From: a virus
Direction: 5' to 3' (one strand)
IMG/VR virus record: IMGVR_UViG_3300012000_000043
Coordinates: 1 to 41,713 of that record
DNA: 41,713 nt
Shown here: in pieces, positions 25,330-32,574 of the stretch
Position numbering within the stretch: position 1 is the first letter of the stretch
Layout of the letters: each line of letters begins with the position of its first letter
Position numbers and translations under genes: made by a program
Notes under the pieces: generated by a model
Told to the model about the DNA's origin: nothing
Databases searched by the model: none
What the model saw: the letters and a program-made list of their open reading frames with translations, nothing else

Positions 25330-27747
25330 ATGGCATTAGTGAAAGGTAAGTTCGTTGATAAAAATTTGCCGATTCAATCAAACAATGACCCGGTAGATCC
25401 AAATGATTTAGCCCGCAAGAGTTACGTCGATCAAAAAGCTGCCGACGAAGCTGCCGCTGCCGTTGCTGCGCTTGACCTGTCTGGAAAAGCTGATTTGGTT
25501 GATGGCAAGGTTCCTGATGAGCAAATAAATACTTCGGCATTTATTGAAGATCAAGTGATGGTTGGCGTTACAGACAAAGCGCCAAGCCAAAACGCAACGA
25601 TGCTTGCGATCAATGATCGTGTAAGTAAAGCTGGCGATGAGATGACTGGCAATCTCATCATGGGCAGTAATAAAATTACTCAACTTGGTATGCCAGAAGA
25701 CGGAACGGATGCTGCAAGCAAGGCTTACATTGATGGCCAAATTGGAAACCTTGAAGGTAATCCAGATGTAGCTGGTCTAGTAGGATCTCTTGCAAACGCT
25801 GTGTTTGGTGCTAAAGGACAGCCAAATGGTTTTGCTGAACTTGACGAAAATGGAAAAGTACCTGCCGCACAACTTCCAAGCTATGTAGATGACGTTGAAG
25901 AATATTCTGACTTGGCCTCTTTCCCTGCCGAAGGATCGGCTGGCAAGTTATATGTCGCGCAAGATACAAACAAAGTTTACCGCTGGTCTGGTACTGTTTA
26001 CATTGAAATCAGCGCAAGCCCCGGTTCAACTGACGCTGTTCCTGAAGGCTCAATAAACAAATACTACACAGACGCAAGAGCCGCCGCTGCCGCTCCAGTT
26101 CAATCCGTTGCTGGTAAAGTTGGCGCAGTAACTTTGGCCAAAGGTGACGTTGGATTATCGAATGTCGATAATACTTCCGATTTAGACAAGCCTATTTCTA
26201 CCGCTACTGCAACGGCATTGGCAGGGAAGCAAGCAAGCCTAGGCACCGGGACGACCAGCCAATATCTTCGTGGTGATTTGACATGGCAGACTATTAGCAC
26301 TTCTGCACCAATGGCTCAAATCAAACACGTTGCAAAAAGCGGAGTTGACGCTACGGCTGACGGTAGCCAAGAGAAGCCTTATTTGACCATTGCTGCTGCT
26401 ATGGCGTCGATTACCGATGCTACACCTAGCAAACGTTATGTCATTAAGATTGCTGCTGGCGCTTACTCTGAAGCAATTTCTATCAAAGCAAACGTCTTCT
26501 TGGTAGGCGAAAGCAAAGAGTCTGTAAGGATTACTGGCGCAGTTTCCATGAACGCAGACTTCAATCAAGCTTCTAGCCAAGATTGTCGTTCCGGCGCAAG
26601 CATGGTTTCGTTCTTATCTGCGGCTGACTTTAACTGGACAACCGTAACAAGTCCTGCCGGAAAACTTTACTTCAATGAAGTTGTTTTCGGATCGACTCTT
26701 GCTATGTATGGTTACAATAACGCGATTGCACAAGCCCAACTTGATAGCTGTATTTTGTTTGGAAACTTGACAATCAGCGGTATTAACGTAGGTGTTTTCA
26801 CAAACAACGTGTGTTATGGAAACATCACTCTCAACCAACATCCAAACGGCGGCATGGCTTCTATTTTGAACGCTGCTGGAGGATACTGTGCTGGAACAGT
26901 TCGTTTAAACACGACTGTAAGTGATTTCAATAGACGTTGCTCTGGTTTCTTGCGTGGAATGAACTGTGAAAATCTTATCATCGATGGCGCATCGTCTTAT
27001 GCCGACGTTGATTTGGTTTCTCAGGGAAAGTCTAGCACCCAAAAGCTTAACGGCGGAAATCTAGTAGCTCTGAACCCACGCATCAGCCATGACCTTGAGA
27101 CTCAAATGCTCAAGCCATTGGCGAACAATGCTCACAACAGTGGTGATTGGGGCAAGCAATGGTTCTTTAACTTCGCCTATGTCCACGCTTCGGCTGGTAC
27201 CGAAATGTACCTTACGACGACGATGGAAAGCTACGATCCAGCGGGCGACACCGCAGGTCGTCCAATCTACATCCAGCCAGACGGATATGGTCTAAAACCG
27301 AACGTAAGTGGTGGCGATGTTATTCTTGAAACCGCTGCGGTTTCTGGAACTGGTGTTCGCGGTAAGGTCAAGATTGATGCCCGTCATTTGGACATGAGTT
27401 CTAAGCAAATCAAGGCTCTTGCTGATGGCACAGACGCTCAAGACGCTGTTACCAAGGCACAGCTTGATGCGGCGATTGGCGCTGTTCCTGCCGGTCTAAG
27501 TGGTAAAAAAGAGACATTCACATTGTCGGCTGGCGACATCGCTAATGCCTACGTTGATTGCGCTCATTTGGCCGCTGCCGATACCATGATTGTCATGTCT
27601 GGCGGTGTTATGCACGTCGAAGGCGAAAGCTACACATTGTCCGTTGTTGGTGGAAAAACAAGAATAACCTTTATTGGCGATCTTGTTGCACCAAGTTCAA
27701 GCAAGCTGGAAGCTGGCGACAAAGTTTATATTCAATATCTTAAATAA
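25330..27747 (+). CDS. Large tail fibre or tailspike with beta-helix-like middle
   Basis: The 805-aa protein has an N-terminal attachment region with ELDENGKVPAAQLPSYVDDV (about 173-192), a repeat typical of fibre necks (LSNVDNTSDLDKPIS) and then DGSQEKPYLTIAAAMA (about 341-356), the start signature of a right-handed pectin-lyase-type helix. The Asn/Gly/Ser-rich middle fits such a helix. A LDMSSKQIKALADGTDAQDAVTK motif and a beta tip close the protein. It may act as a spike on surface polysaccharide. Active-site residues cannot be picked out safely. Confidence 0.75.
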   Translation: MALVKGKFVDKNLPIQSNNDPVDPNDLARKSYVDQKAADEAAAAVAALDLSGKADLVDGKVPDEQINTSAFIEDQVMVGVTDKAPSQNATMLAINDRVSKAGDEMTGNLIMGSNKITQLGMPEDGTDAASKAYIDGQIGNLEGNPDVAGLVGSLANAVFGAKGQPNGFAELDENGKVPAAQLPSYVDDVEEYSDLASFPAEGSAGKLYVAQDTNKVYRWSGTVYIEISASPGSTDAVPEGSINKYYTDARAAAAAPVQSVAGKVGAVTLAKGDVGLSNVDNTSDLDKPISTATATALAGKQASLGTGTTSQYLRGDLTWQTISTSAPMAQIKHVAKSGVDATADGSQEKPYLTIAAAMASITDATPSKRYVIKIAAGAYSEAISIKANVFLVGESKESVRITGAVSMNADFNQASSQDCRSGASMVSFLSAADFNWTTVTSPAGKLYFNEVVFGSTLAMYGYNNAIAQAQLDSCILFGNLTISGINVGVFTNNVCYGNITLNQHPNGGMASILNAAGGYCAGTVRLNTTVSDFNRRCSGFLRGMNCENLIIDGASSYADVDLVSQGKSSTQKLNGGNLVALNPRISHDLETQMLKPLANNAHNSGDWGKQWFFNFAYVHASAGTEMYLTTTMESYDPAGDTAGRPIYIQPDGYGLKPNVSGGDVILETAAVSGTGVRGKVKIDARHLDMSSKQIKALADGTDAQDAVTKAQLDAAIGAVPAGLSGKKETFTLSAGDIANAYVDCAHLAAADTMIVMSGGVMHVEGESYTLSVVGGKTRITFIGDLVAPSSSKLEAGDKVYIQYLK

Positions 27748-27757
27748 GGAGGCAAAT

Positions 27758-27832
27758 ATGCCATTACCACTACCGTTACCAAAGGAAGAAAAAGAGTTAC
27801 CTGAACGTGAAATTCCACCAATGGAACCATAA
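27758..27832 (+). CDS. 24-aa Pro/Glu-rich peptide
   Basis: The peptide starts MPLPLPLPKEE and ends EIPPMEP. It has an excellent start signal (AAGGAGGCAAAT) and its stop abuts the next start (TAAATG). Such tiny Pro-rich peptides are probably disordered. It could mainly serve to carry ribosomes into the lipoprotein gene. The strong signal makes translation likely, while function is unknown. Confidence 0.5.
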   Translation: MPLPLPLPKEEKELPEREIPPMEP

Positions 27833-28723
27833 ATGAAGATTACCCTTGTAAGTCTGTTATTGTTTCTTTCCTGCGGTCCAAAGAAGAAGGAGCTTCCTAT
27901 AGTTCCTTCCGAAAAAAAGGAACAGCTTGAGAAGGTTTACAATGATAGGCTTGCAAGGGCCTTCGACCTTTCAAGGCCACAAGATGGATGGCTTGAAATG
28001 GGTTGTGACGGAATGCTTTGGGCTGGTAAGTATTCATGTGGTGGAGGCAATCCCAATGTTGTAGCCGCTGAATATAAAGACCAGCCCGGACGTTTCAACA
28101 GAATGCCGCCACCCGGTTGTAGCGCCGAACAAGGAAATTCAAAGACTACATGGTCCCGCGATATGGGCATGGGTTTAATCATTCATTCTTGGTGCAAAAA
28201 AGACCTAGAACCTTTAAAAAGACACGCATCTTATGGTAAGGCTAACAATTGGATTATGGGCCACCCATTTGCAGACGGACGTGTTTTTTATGTACCAGCT
28301 ATTGTTGGAATTTTATACGAAGTCATCTATCACCTTGGTGGACCAGACTCAAATAGTAGACTTTGGCCAAGCCTTTATTCAAGCGGGCTTATCGACTATC
28401 AAGCTCATTTACAAATGCTTGATATTTGGCTCCGTGGTTCTGTTACTAACAGTATTAAAAATAGTGAATCAACACCGTTAGACGTTTCTCAGGAAATGTA
28501 TAACCGCGTTATAGAGCACTCCAGACGTGAGCCTGAATGCCCGTTTTACCAGTATATGGCCGCTGTCTATGAAACTGGGGACTTAAATAAAACTATAGAC
28601 CTTCTTCTCACGCAAGAGCACCCAAAATGCCAATATGTCCGGGGCGATCAGCCAGATAAGGTTGATTTGTCTGAATGGCTGTTTGTAGCAAAACTTAGCC
28701 TAGACAAGCTACCAAAGCAGTAG
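27833..28723 (+). CDS. Probable lipoprotein with glycosidase-like helical signature
   Basis: The 296-aa product begins MKITLVSLLLFLSCG, a short hydrophobic signal ending in a Cys that suggests a lipoprotein, though the lipobox (FLSC) is not ideal. The body holds TTWSRDMGMGLIIHSW (105-120), NNWIMG (138-143), GILYEVIYHLGG (159-170) and YQAHLQMLDIWLRG, a pattern like that of an unexplained phage and bacterial family that looks like an alpha/alpha-barrel. Several Cys residues point to an exported protein. It may act at the envelope in lysis or exclusion of other phages. No enzyme activity can be claimed. Confidence 0.65.
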   Translation: MKITLVSLLLFLSCGPKKKELPIVPSEKKEQLEKVYNDRLARAFDLSRPQDGWLEMGCDGMLWAGKYSCGGGNPNVVAAEYKDQPGRFNRMPPPGCSAEQGNSKTTWSRDMGMGLIIHSWCKKDLEPLKRHASYGKANNWIMGHPFADGRVFYVPAIVGILYEVIYHLGGPDSNSRLWPSLYSSGLIDYQAHLQMLDIWLRGSVTNSIKNSESTPLDVSQEMYNRVIEHSRREPECPFYQYMAAVYETGDLNKTIDLLLTQEHPKCQYVRGDQPDKVDLSEWLFVAKLSLDKLPKQ

Positions 28724-28754
28724 ATATTATAGCCGAAACAATTAGGAGGCTATT

Positions 28755-29156
28755 ATGTTGACTGTACCCTATGGAACACTACGCTCTGAGACATTCAGAA
28801 ATGCCATTGTAAAGCTTGGAACATGCCCAGACCTTGGAATGGACACAAGTTTAAAAGTGCTTGAAATAAGCAAAAAGCTTGAGGTTAAGCTTCGCGAATC
28901 TCAAGGCGAATGGGTTACTATGCTTAAACAGTATGTACCCGTTGAAAAAGGAACAAACTTCTTCGCTCTAAACAAAGAAAAAACAGACTTTGCTTGGAAA
29001 GACGGGGTTGACCCGGAAGAAGCTAAAAGGAAAATCATGGAGTTTACTTCCAAAGAAGTAACAGTAGACCATGAGCCTTTAGATATTAAAGACTTAAAGC
29101 CAGTCAAGCTATCTGCCATTGATATTGCGGTCTTAGACCCACTGCTAAAAAAATAA
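28755..29156 (+). CDS. Hypothetical protein (possibly DUF1617-like)
   Basis: The 133-aa product has a good signal (TTAGGAGGC). It opens MLTVPYGTLRSETFRNAIVKL and contains helices with charged faces (VLEISKKLEVKLRESQGEWV), reminiscent of DUF1617-type phage proteins encoded near lysis genes or the end of late operons. It lies between the lipoprotein and the holin-like gene. Identification is uncertain. Confidence 0.5.
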   Translation: MLTVPYGTLRSETFRNAIVKLGTCPDLGMDTSLKVLEISKKLEVKLRESQGEWVTMLKQYVPVEKGTNFFALNKEKTDFAWKDGVDPEEAKRKIMEFTSKEVTVDHEPLDIKDLKPVKLSAIDIAVLDPLLKK

Positions 29157-29175
29157 TTAGCGGTTGTTTTTTTTA
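29141..29175 (+). terminator. Weak terminator-like hairpin
   Basis: GCTAA and TTAGC can pair around an A-rich loop at the 3' end of the 133-aa gene, followed after GGTTG by a run of T. The stem is short, so it may act only as an attenuator before the holin-like gene. Confidence 0.3.
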
Positions 29176-29201
29176 TGCCGGTAATGGTGTAAAATTAGGC
29201 T

Positions 29202-29408
29202 ATGGACAAGATAATCAGTAGCTTAAATCAATTGTTACTGGCCGCCGTAATTGGCGTTGTGAGCTTGGGCGTTTCATTCATTGCCGACATGTCCCGTAAC
29301 ATTCAAGCAATGGCATCAAGCGTTCAAGAGCTTAATGTAAGAATGGCTCAAATTAGCGACATAGCTAAAGACCACGAAATTAGGATTAGACAAATCGAAA
29401 AGAGGTAG
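29202..29408 (+). CDS. Holin-like or spanin-like single-TM protein
   Basis: The 68-aa protein has one hydrophobic segment at about residues 10-30 (QLLLAAVIGVVSLGVSFIAD) and then a helical, probably coiled-coil tail with heptads (VQELNVRMAQISDIA) and a charged end. This form is common for phage holins and related lysis proteins. The only upstream signal is a weak AGG close to the ATG. TAAAAT at 29190-29195 is positioned so a transcript could start close to the ATG. The endolysin lies 5.5 kb away. Confidence 0.55.
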   Translation: MDKIISSLNQLLLAAVIGVVSLGVSFIADMSRNIQAMASSVQELNVRMAQISDIAKDHEIRIRQIEKR

Positions 29409-29411
29409 GCC

Positions 29412-29735
29412 ATGGCAGGCATTCAAGAATCAAAGGATGTGATTAAGTTTGTTTGTTCGCTTGTCAGCGCACTAGCTGAAGCTGGACGCGACGGCAAGCC
29501 TACCCTTAGCGATGCCCTTCAATTGCTTCCAGTCCTTAAAAAGCTTCCGGCTGCGGTTGAAAACATCAGCCTTATCCCGGAAGAAGCAAGCGACTATGAT
29601 GCGGAAGAACTTCAGGAATTAAGCAATCTAGTTAAGGAAGAACTAGATTTGCCAAACGATAAGGTTGAAGCTGCCGTTGAGCAAGTTCTTGACATGGTAG
29701 TAAAACTATATGCGCTGGTTAAAGCTAAAGAATAA
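29412..29735 (+). CDS. Hypothetical helical acidic protein
   Basis: The 107-aa product is predicted fully helical and acidic (PEEASDYDAEELQELSNLVKEEL). It starts 3 bases after the holin-like gene and is followed by a terminator. I recognise this kind of protein from phage late regions, where its role is unknown. The tight pairing with the holin-like gene suggests a joint function or co-regulation. Confidence 0.55.
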   Translation: MAGIQESKDVIKFVCSLVSALAEAGRDGKPTLSDALQLLPVLKKLPAAVENISLIPEEASDYDAEELQELSNLVKEELDLPNDKVEAAVEQVLDMVVKLYALVKAKE

Positions 29736-29739
29736 GGCT

Positions 29740-29793
29740 CTGGTCTTTTCTACCAGCCAAGCGGGAGCGACATGCCCCGCTTCCGTTTTTTAA
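29740..29793 (+). terminator. Double hairpin with T-run ending the late operon
   Basis: A first hairpin, CTGGT / ACCAG (29740-29756), is followed by a perfect 7-bp stem AAGCGGG / CCCGCTT (29759-29782) with a 10-base loop, then CCG and six T. It probably ends most late transcription, with some read-through to the VRR-NUC gene. Confidence 0.75.
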
Positions 29794-29800
29794 GGGATAT

Positions 29801-30142
29801 ATGAAAGAAAGCGACCTTCTCAGTTACGCACTAACAACCCTAAAACGGCATGACATTGTGGCTTGGCGTGTACCCAATGGTCCGGTTATGCACTCAGTTA
29901 ACGGCAATATGATACGAAAGAAAAGCCCTATTAAGGGTTTTCCTGACATCGCCGGGGTAATGCCAAATGGACGTTTCTTTGCAATAGAACTAAAAACAGA
30001 CAAAGGCCGTTTAAGTTCAGAACAAGTAGACTGGATTACCAAGCTTAACATGTCTGGCGCTATGGCCATTGTTTTAAGGTCAAAAGAAGAAATAGCCGAA
30101 TTTGTGGCTGGCGTATCAAAAATGAAAACCCCACTTAGATAA
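29801..30142 (+). CDS. VRR-NUC family nuclease
   Basis: The 113-aa protein has the PD-(D/E)XK core of the VRR-NUC family: GFPDIAGVMPNG (46-57) and AIELKTDKGRLSSEQ (61-75), with D49, E63 and K65 as likely catalytic residues. The length is that of a stand-alone phage VRR-NUC. These enzymes act on branched DNA and may resolve junctions during recombination or packaging. It sits after the late terminator with only weak ribosome-binding signals (AAGGGATAT). A C4/G4 hairpin without a T-run overlaps its stop codon. Confidence 0.85.
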   Translation: MKESDLLSYALTTLKRHDIVAWRVPNGPVMHSVNGNMIRKKSPIKGFPDIAGVMPNGRFFAIELKTDKGRLSSEQVDWITKLNMSGAMAIVLRSKEEIAEFVAGVSKMKTPLR

Positions 30143-30148
30143 GCGGGG
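30129..30148 (+). terminator. Possible weak terminator at end of VRR-NUC gene
   Basis: CCCC and GGGG arms enclose CTT / AAG with one mismatch and a 4-base loop. No T-run follows, so this may be an RNA end-protecting hairpin more than a terminator. Confidence 0.3.
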
Positions 30149-30189
30149 AGTCCGTAATAGGTTCTTCATTGGAGAATAGTTAATTAATT

Positions 30190-30217
30190 TTAACAAATTA
30201 ACGTCCCATGTTACAAT
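30190..30217 (+). promoter_or_regulatory. Sigma70-type promoter for LysR-like gene
   Basis: TTAACA (30190-30195, 5 of 6 to consensus) and TACAAT (30212-30217, 5 of 6) are separated by 16 bases. The expected start of transcription falls at about 30224, which is the A of the gene's ATG. No Shine-Dalgarno sequence lies between the -10 box and the ATG, so the mRNA may be leaderless. Confidence 0.55.
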
Positions 30218-30223
30218 GCCAAA

Positions 30224-30571
30224 ATGAAATTTCGTGGACTAGATGTTGATGATTTTATAGTCCTTGCCTTGCTTGCAAGCGGTGTATCCGTCACAGAAAT
30301 AGGCCGAAAGCTTCACATCACTCAACCAGCAATAAGCCAAAGGCTGTCCAAGATGAAAGATTTTCTTGGCGTACCTTTGGTTATTAGAAGTGGTCGCGGC
30401 GTAGTTTTAACGCCTTATGGAAGGTTTTTGAGCAACAGCGCCAAAGACATTTTACTCATCCTCATTCGCTCGCTCCCAGATCCAAGTGGCGATAGGCGGT
30501 GCGATAGTCTTATCCATGACATGTTCGGCAAAGCCAGCGATGGGACTACAGACAAAAGGAATGATGCCTAA
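30224..30571 (+). CDS. LysR-type DNA-binding domain regulator, stand-alone
   Basis: The 115-aa product carries a LysR-type winged helix-turn-helix over about residues 9-70, with SVTEIGRKLHITQPAISQRL holding the recognition helix and then GVPLVIRSGRGVVLTPYGR, the family's wing region. The normal effector-binding domain is absent, so this is a short DNA-binding protein. It is the only clear sequence-specific regulator of its type here. The last 40 residues are read antisense to the gene at 30452-31237. It may control the minus-strand block or late genes. Confidence 0.75.
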   Translation: MKFRGLDVDDFIVLALLASGVSVTEIGRKLHITQPAISQRLSKMKDFLGVPLVIRSGRGVVLTPYGRFLSNSAKDILLILIRSLPDPSGDRRCDSLIHDMFGKASDGTTDKRNDA

Positions 30572-31237
30572 TCCATCCGTCATAATTGTGCATGCTATTT
30601 CTACTGTCCAATAAGTTATAACCCCGGCTCCGCCATGGTGTTCCCAATACCAACCCCAAATTAAATGCCCGGAGAAATGGTCTTTATAATCAATCAGGGT
30701 GTATAACTCTGGTTCTATCATGACGACAATGGCGTGATTGAAAATGTAAAGGTCATGGAAATGAAAAAACTCACACATCACTTCGCCGATAGCGTCTTCT
30801 ATTTTAATGTGTAAATTTTCAATCCATTCAGACCAAGGTTCGTGGTCCCCCATTTCTTTCATGCCAAGTGCGGTTATTTGGTAATGTCCTTTGTAAAACA
30901 TCATGTATTCGTAGAAAATGTCATCAGCAAGCTTGTCATTGCCAGTGTGACGCAAAACACTATCGGCCCGACGAAGAAGCGCCTCAAGAGCCTCATCGGC
31001 TTTACGGGCTATTTCATAGCGGTCTTTAAAAGCTATTTTTAATTCATTGTTAATTTGTTCTACGTTTACGTTCTTCTTGGCCTCCCGGTAAGCTTGGTCT
31101 ACTTCTCTTTTATTTGTATAACCAAATTTTCTAGCAAACTTATAAACTTCTTTTGTCGGCTTGTCGTTCTCTGGGGCTTCGTGGGCAAGGGCTGTTTGGA
31201 AAAAAAATAAAGCCAAAACAAGTACAATCATTTGCAT
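30452..31237 (-). CDS. Secreted protein of unknown function
   Basis: The 261-aa protein begins with a classic signal peptide (MQMIVLVLALFFFQTALA, cleavage likely before HEAPEN). The mature part has a charged helical half and a C-terminal part rich in His, Trp and aromatic residues (HLIWGWYWEHHGGAG). A hydrophobic stretch, VEIACTIMTDGLGIIPFVCSPIAG, could cross or enter a membrane. It starts inside the end of the preceding 67-aa gene, with GGGAGGG upstream. I know no family. A role at the cell envelope is inferred. Its 3' end overlaps the LysR-like gene by 120 bases. Confidence 0.65.
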   Translation of the reverse strand: MQMIVLVLALFFFQTALAHEAPENDKPTKEVYKFARKFGYTNKREVDQAYREAKKNVNVEQINNELKIAFKDRYEIARKADEALEALLRRADSVLRHTGNDKLADDIFYEYMMFYKGHYQITALGMKEMGDHEPWSEWIENLHIKIEDAIGEVMCEFFHFHDLYIFNHAIVVMIEPELYTLIDYKDHFSGHLIWGWYWEHHGGAGVITYWTVEIACTIMTDGLGIIPFVCSPIAGFAEHVMDKTIAPPIATWIWERANEDE

Positions 31238-31431
31238 GGTTTACCCTCCCGCATCTTTTTAATTATTTCCTCAAGCTTCTTGGTGTCTCCACTTTTTCTG
31301 GCATCCTCTATTGCTAAAGAGCATTCTTTTATTTCGTCGGCTTTGTTGTCTTTAACCAAGCCTATAAGCAGCTTGGCAAGTTCAACCATTGCGGACAAAA
31401 TAGCGGGCAAATACGGCAACCAAATCGGCAT
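31228..31431 (-). CDS. Small membrane protein, holin-like
   Basis: The 67-aa product has a hydrophobic N-terminal helix (LPYLPAILSAMVELAKLLIGLV, about 5-26) and a charged helical tail ending KPCK. The signal CTGGAGGT lies 6 bases before the ATG. Its stop overlaps the start of the secreted-protein gene by 10 bases. Form and size fit a holin or a small envelope-acting protein, but the endolysin is not adjacent and is on the other strand. Confidence 0.6.
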   Translation of the reverse strand: MPIWLPYLPAILSAMVELAKLLIGLVKDNKADEIKECSLAIEDARKSGDTKKLEEIIKKMREGKPCK

Positions 31432-31471
31432 CGCATACCTCCAGTCTAAATTGTGTGGGCTTAAAACAATT

Positions 31472-31499
31472 TTACCACGACTCAGAAGAATCGTGGTAA
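31472..31499 (-). terminator. Hairpin TTACCACGA / TCGTGGTAA (attenuator candidate)
   Basis: A perfect 9-bp stem with a 10-base loop can be lengthened by AATT on each side around a 1-base bulge. On the minus strand it is followed by AATTGTTTT, a weak T-rich tail. It lies between the 26-aa peptide and the 67-aa membrane gene and could reduce read-through into the membrane cassette. Confidence 0.5.
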
Positions 31500-31523
31500 T
31501 AATTGGAAGAAATGAGATTTGAC

Positions 31524-31544
31524 TTAGGCGAAAAAATCGCCTAA
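31524..31544 (-). promoter_or_regulatory. Perfect hairpin TTAGGCGA / TCGCCTAA covering a stop codon
   Basis: An 8-bp perfect stem with a 5-base loop contains the stop codon of the 26-aa peptide in one arm. No T-run follows on either strand. With the neighbouring 9-bp hairpin it makes a tandem pair that could act in RNA processing or protection. Confidence 0.5.
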
Positions 31545-31604
31545 CAATCCTAATAATACCAGACCGCTAATTATGATGAAACAACAAAAGTACATAAATT
31601 CCAT
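31524..31604 (-). CDS. 26-aa single-TM peptide
   Basis: This peptide, MEFMYFCCFIIISGLVLLGL and then LGDFFA, is almost entirely a transmembrane helix. Its ATG overlaps the preceding stop as TAATG, and GGGGGA lies about 8 bases upstream, so translation is well supported. It could be a small inhibitor, an antiholin-like or toxin-like membrane peptide, or an accessory of the membrane proteins encoded next. Function is unknown. Confidence 0.5.
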   Translation of the reverse strand: MEFMYFCCFIIISGLVLLGLLGDFFA

Positions 31605-32116
31605 TATAGAGATCCCCCTTCAATTTTTTCTTTTAACTCACTGATTGGCCTAAGATTTCCTTGTGGAACAAAGAAAAGACTAGCGCCATTTTTTGTGGTC
31701 AGAAGAAACTTATCTTGCTTGGCTTCAAATCCATACATCCATCCGCGAACAAGGTATTCGTTGGATGTCGGGTTTCGTATCACCAAAACGAATGGAGCCT
31801 TGTCCTTGTCTTCGGGCTTAATAATCAGACGGCCAGTAAAATACTCCGTACCCCTAATTTCAATATTATTATTTAGGTCGAAAATTTGGCGCTTATTGTA
31901 CCAATCTTCCTTGGTAAATACGTTTTCTTTTGCCTCAGCACCAAGAGCCTTAGCTGCCGCAATTTCACATTTAAAGCCTAAAACGTGTCCTTTTTCACCG
32001 CCATTTCTTTTTCGCGGGTCCATTCCACAGTTCATGTCTTCAAAAGCCTGATTGCGACGCGCACCGATTTGTTCGGCATAAGCTTCTTCTTCGTCTGACA
32101 ATTTAACCTTAATCAT
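31604..32116 (-). CDS. Conserved phage protein, possibly PD-(D/E)XK nuclease-like
   Basis: The 170-aa product has the pattern GFKCEIAAAKALGA (47-60), FDLNNNIEIRGTEYFTGRLII (79-99) and KDKAPFVLVIRNP, then RGWMYGFEAKQ. I recognise the same order in many uncharacterised phage proteins. E51, D80, E86 and R88 are arranged somewhat like a restriction-endonuclease fold, but a clear catalytic Lys is not obvious. It lies in the recombination block, overlaps the upstream gene by 4 bases and is coupled to the 26-aa peptide. Confidence 0.6.
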   Translation of the reverse strand: MIKVKLSDEEEAYAEQIGARRNQAFEDMNCGMDPRKRNGGEKGHVLGFKCEIAAAKALGAEAKENVFTKEDWYNKRQIFDLNNNIEIRGTEYFTGRLIIKPEDKDKAPFVLVIRNPTSNEYLVRGWMYGFEAKQDKFLLTTKNGASLFFVPQGNLRPISELKEKIEGGSL

Positions 32117-32298
32117 AATTTTTCAATCATCACAAAGGGCTGGCCGCCGGGATGTTTGGCCACCATAGCAACAAAGTACCCCGGCGAATCAAAGTAAACT
32201 CCAGTAACATGATCTTTATAAACAGCTTCAACCTTGTCCGGGAAGTTTAAGGTGAAAAACTTAATTTGTTCTTTTTCATCTAAAACAACCCGTTTCAT
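32113..32298 (-). CDS. Small hypothetical protein
   Basis: The 61-aa product has the signal TTGGAGG before its start and overlaps the next gene by 4 bases. It has a beta-rich composition (VEAVYKDHVTGVYFDSPGYF). No family is recognised. Tight operon packing supports it as real. Confidence 0.6.
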   Translation of the reverse strand: MKRVVLDEKEQIKFFTLNFPDKVEAVYKDHVTGVYFDSPGYFVAMVAKHPGGQPFVMIEKL

Positions 32299-32328
32299 TC
32301 AGCCTCCAAAATTGGCAAAACGACGCAA

Positions 32329-32574
32329 TCAATTTTCATTGTTAAAGCCCCTCATTAGCAGGCTTTCTGAAATGTCAAATCCACATCCACGAATAAACAA
32401 ATAAAACTCATTTAAAACATCGCCAATATTTCGTTCGCTGAATTGCTTTGCGTATTCCCAATTATTATCAAGATCACGCACCTCAAAACGCCACATCATG
32501 CTGGTCGCTTTTAATGAGTTTTCTGGGCTGCCAGTCGTTTCCTTTGGGAAGTCCCCTAGATTCACCGTTTCCAT
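32329..32574 (-). CDS. Small hypothetical phage protein (start uncertain)
   Basis: The 81-aa reading starts at the ATG at 32574, with AAAGGA 7 bases upstream, but this gives a 92-base overlap with the preceding gene. An alternative ATG pair at 32499/32496 would give MMWRFEVRDLDNN with only a 14-17-base overlap but no ribosome-binding sequence. The core, WEYAKQFSERNIGDVLNEFYLFIRGCGF, looks like a real domain seen in small phage proteins. Function unknown. Confidence 0.5.
   Translation of the reverse strand: METVNLGDFPKETTGSPENSLKATSMMWRFEVRDLDNNWEYAKQFSERNIGDVLNEFYLFIRGCGFDISESLLMRGFNNEN

Noticed and set aside
29164-29195. TTGTTT / TAAAAT promoter for the holin-like gene
   Set aside because: The spacing is 20 bases, too long for a standard sigma70 promoter, and no other -35 box is convincing.
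31531-31546. 16-base identity (AAAAAATCGCCTAACA) between 31531-31546 and 40132-40147
   Set aside because: One copy lies inside the phosphoesterase gene and encodes conserved motif residues. One 16-base match in a 41-kb genome is within chance.
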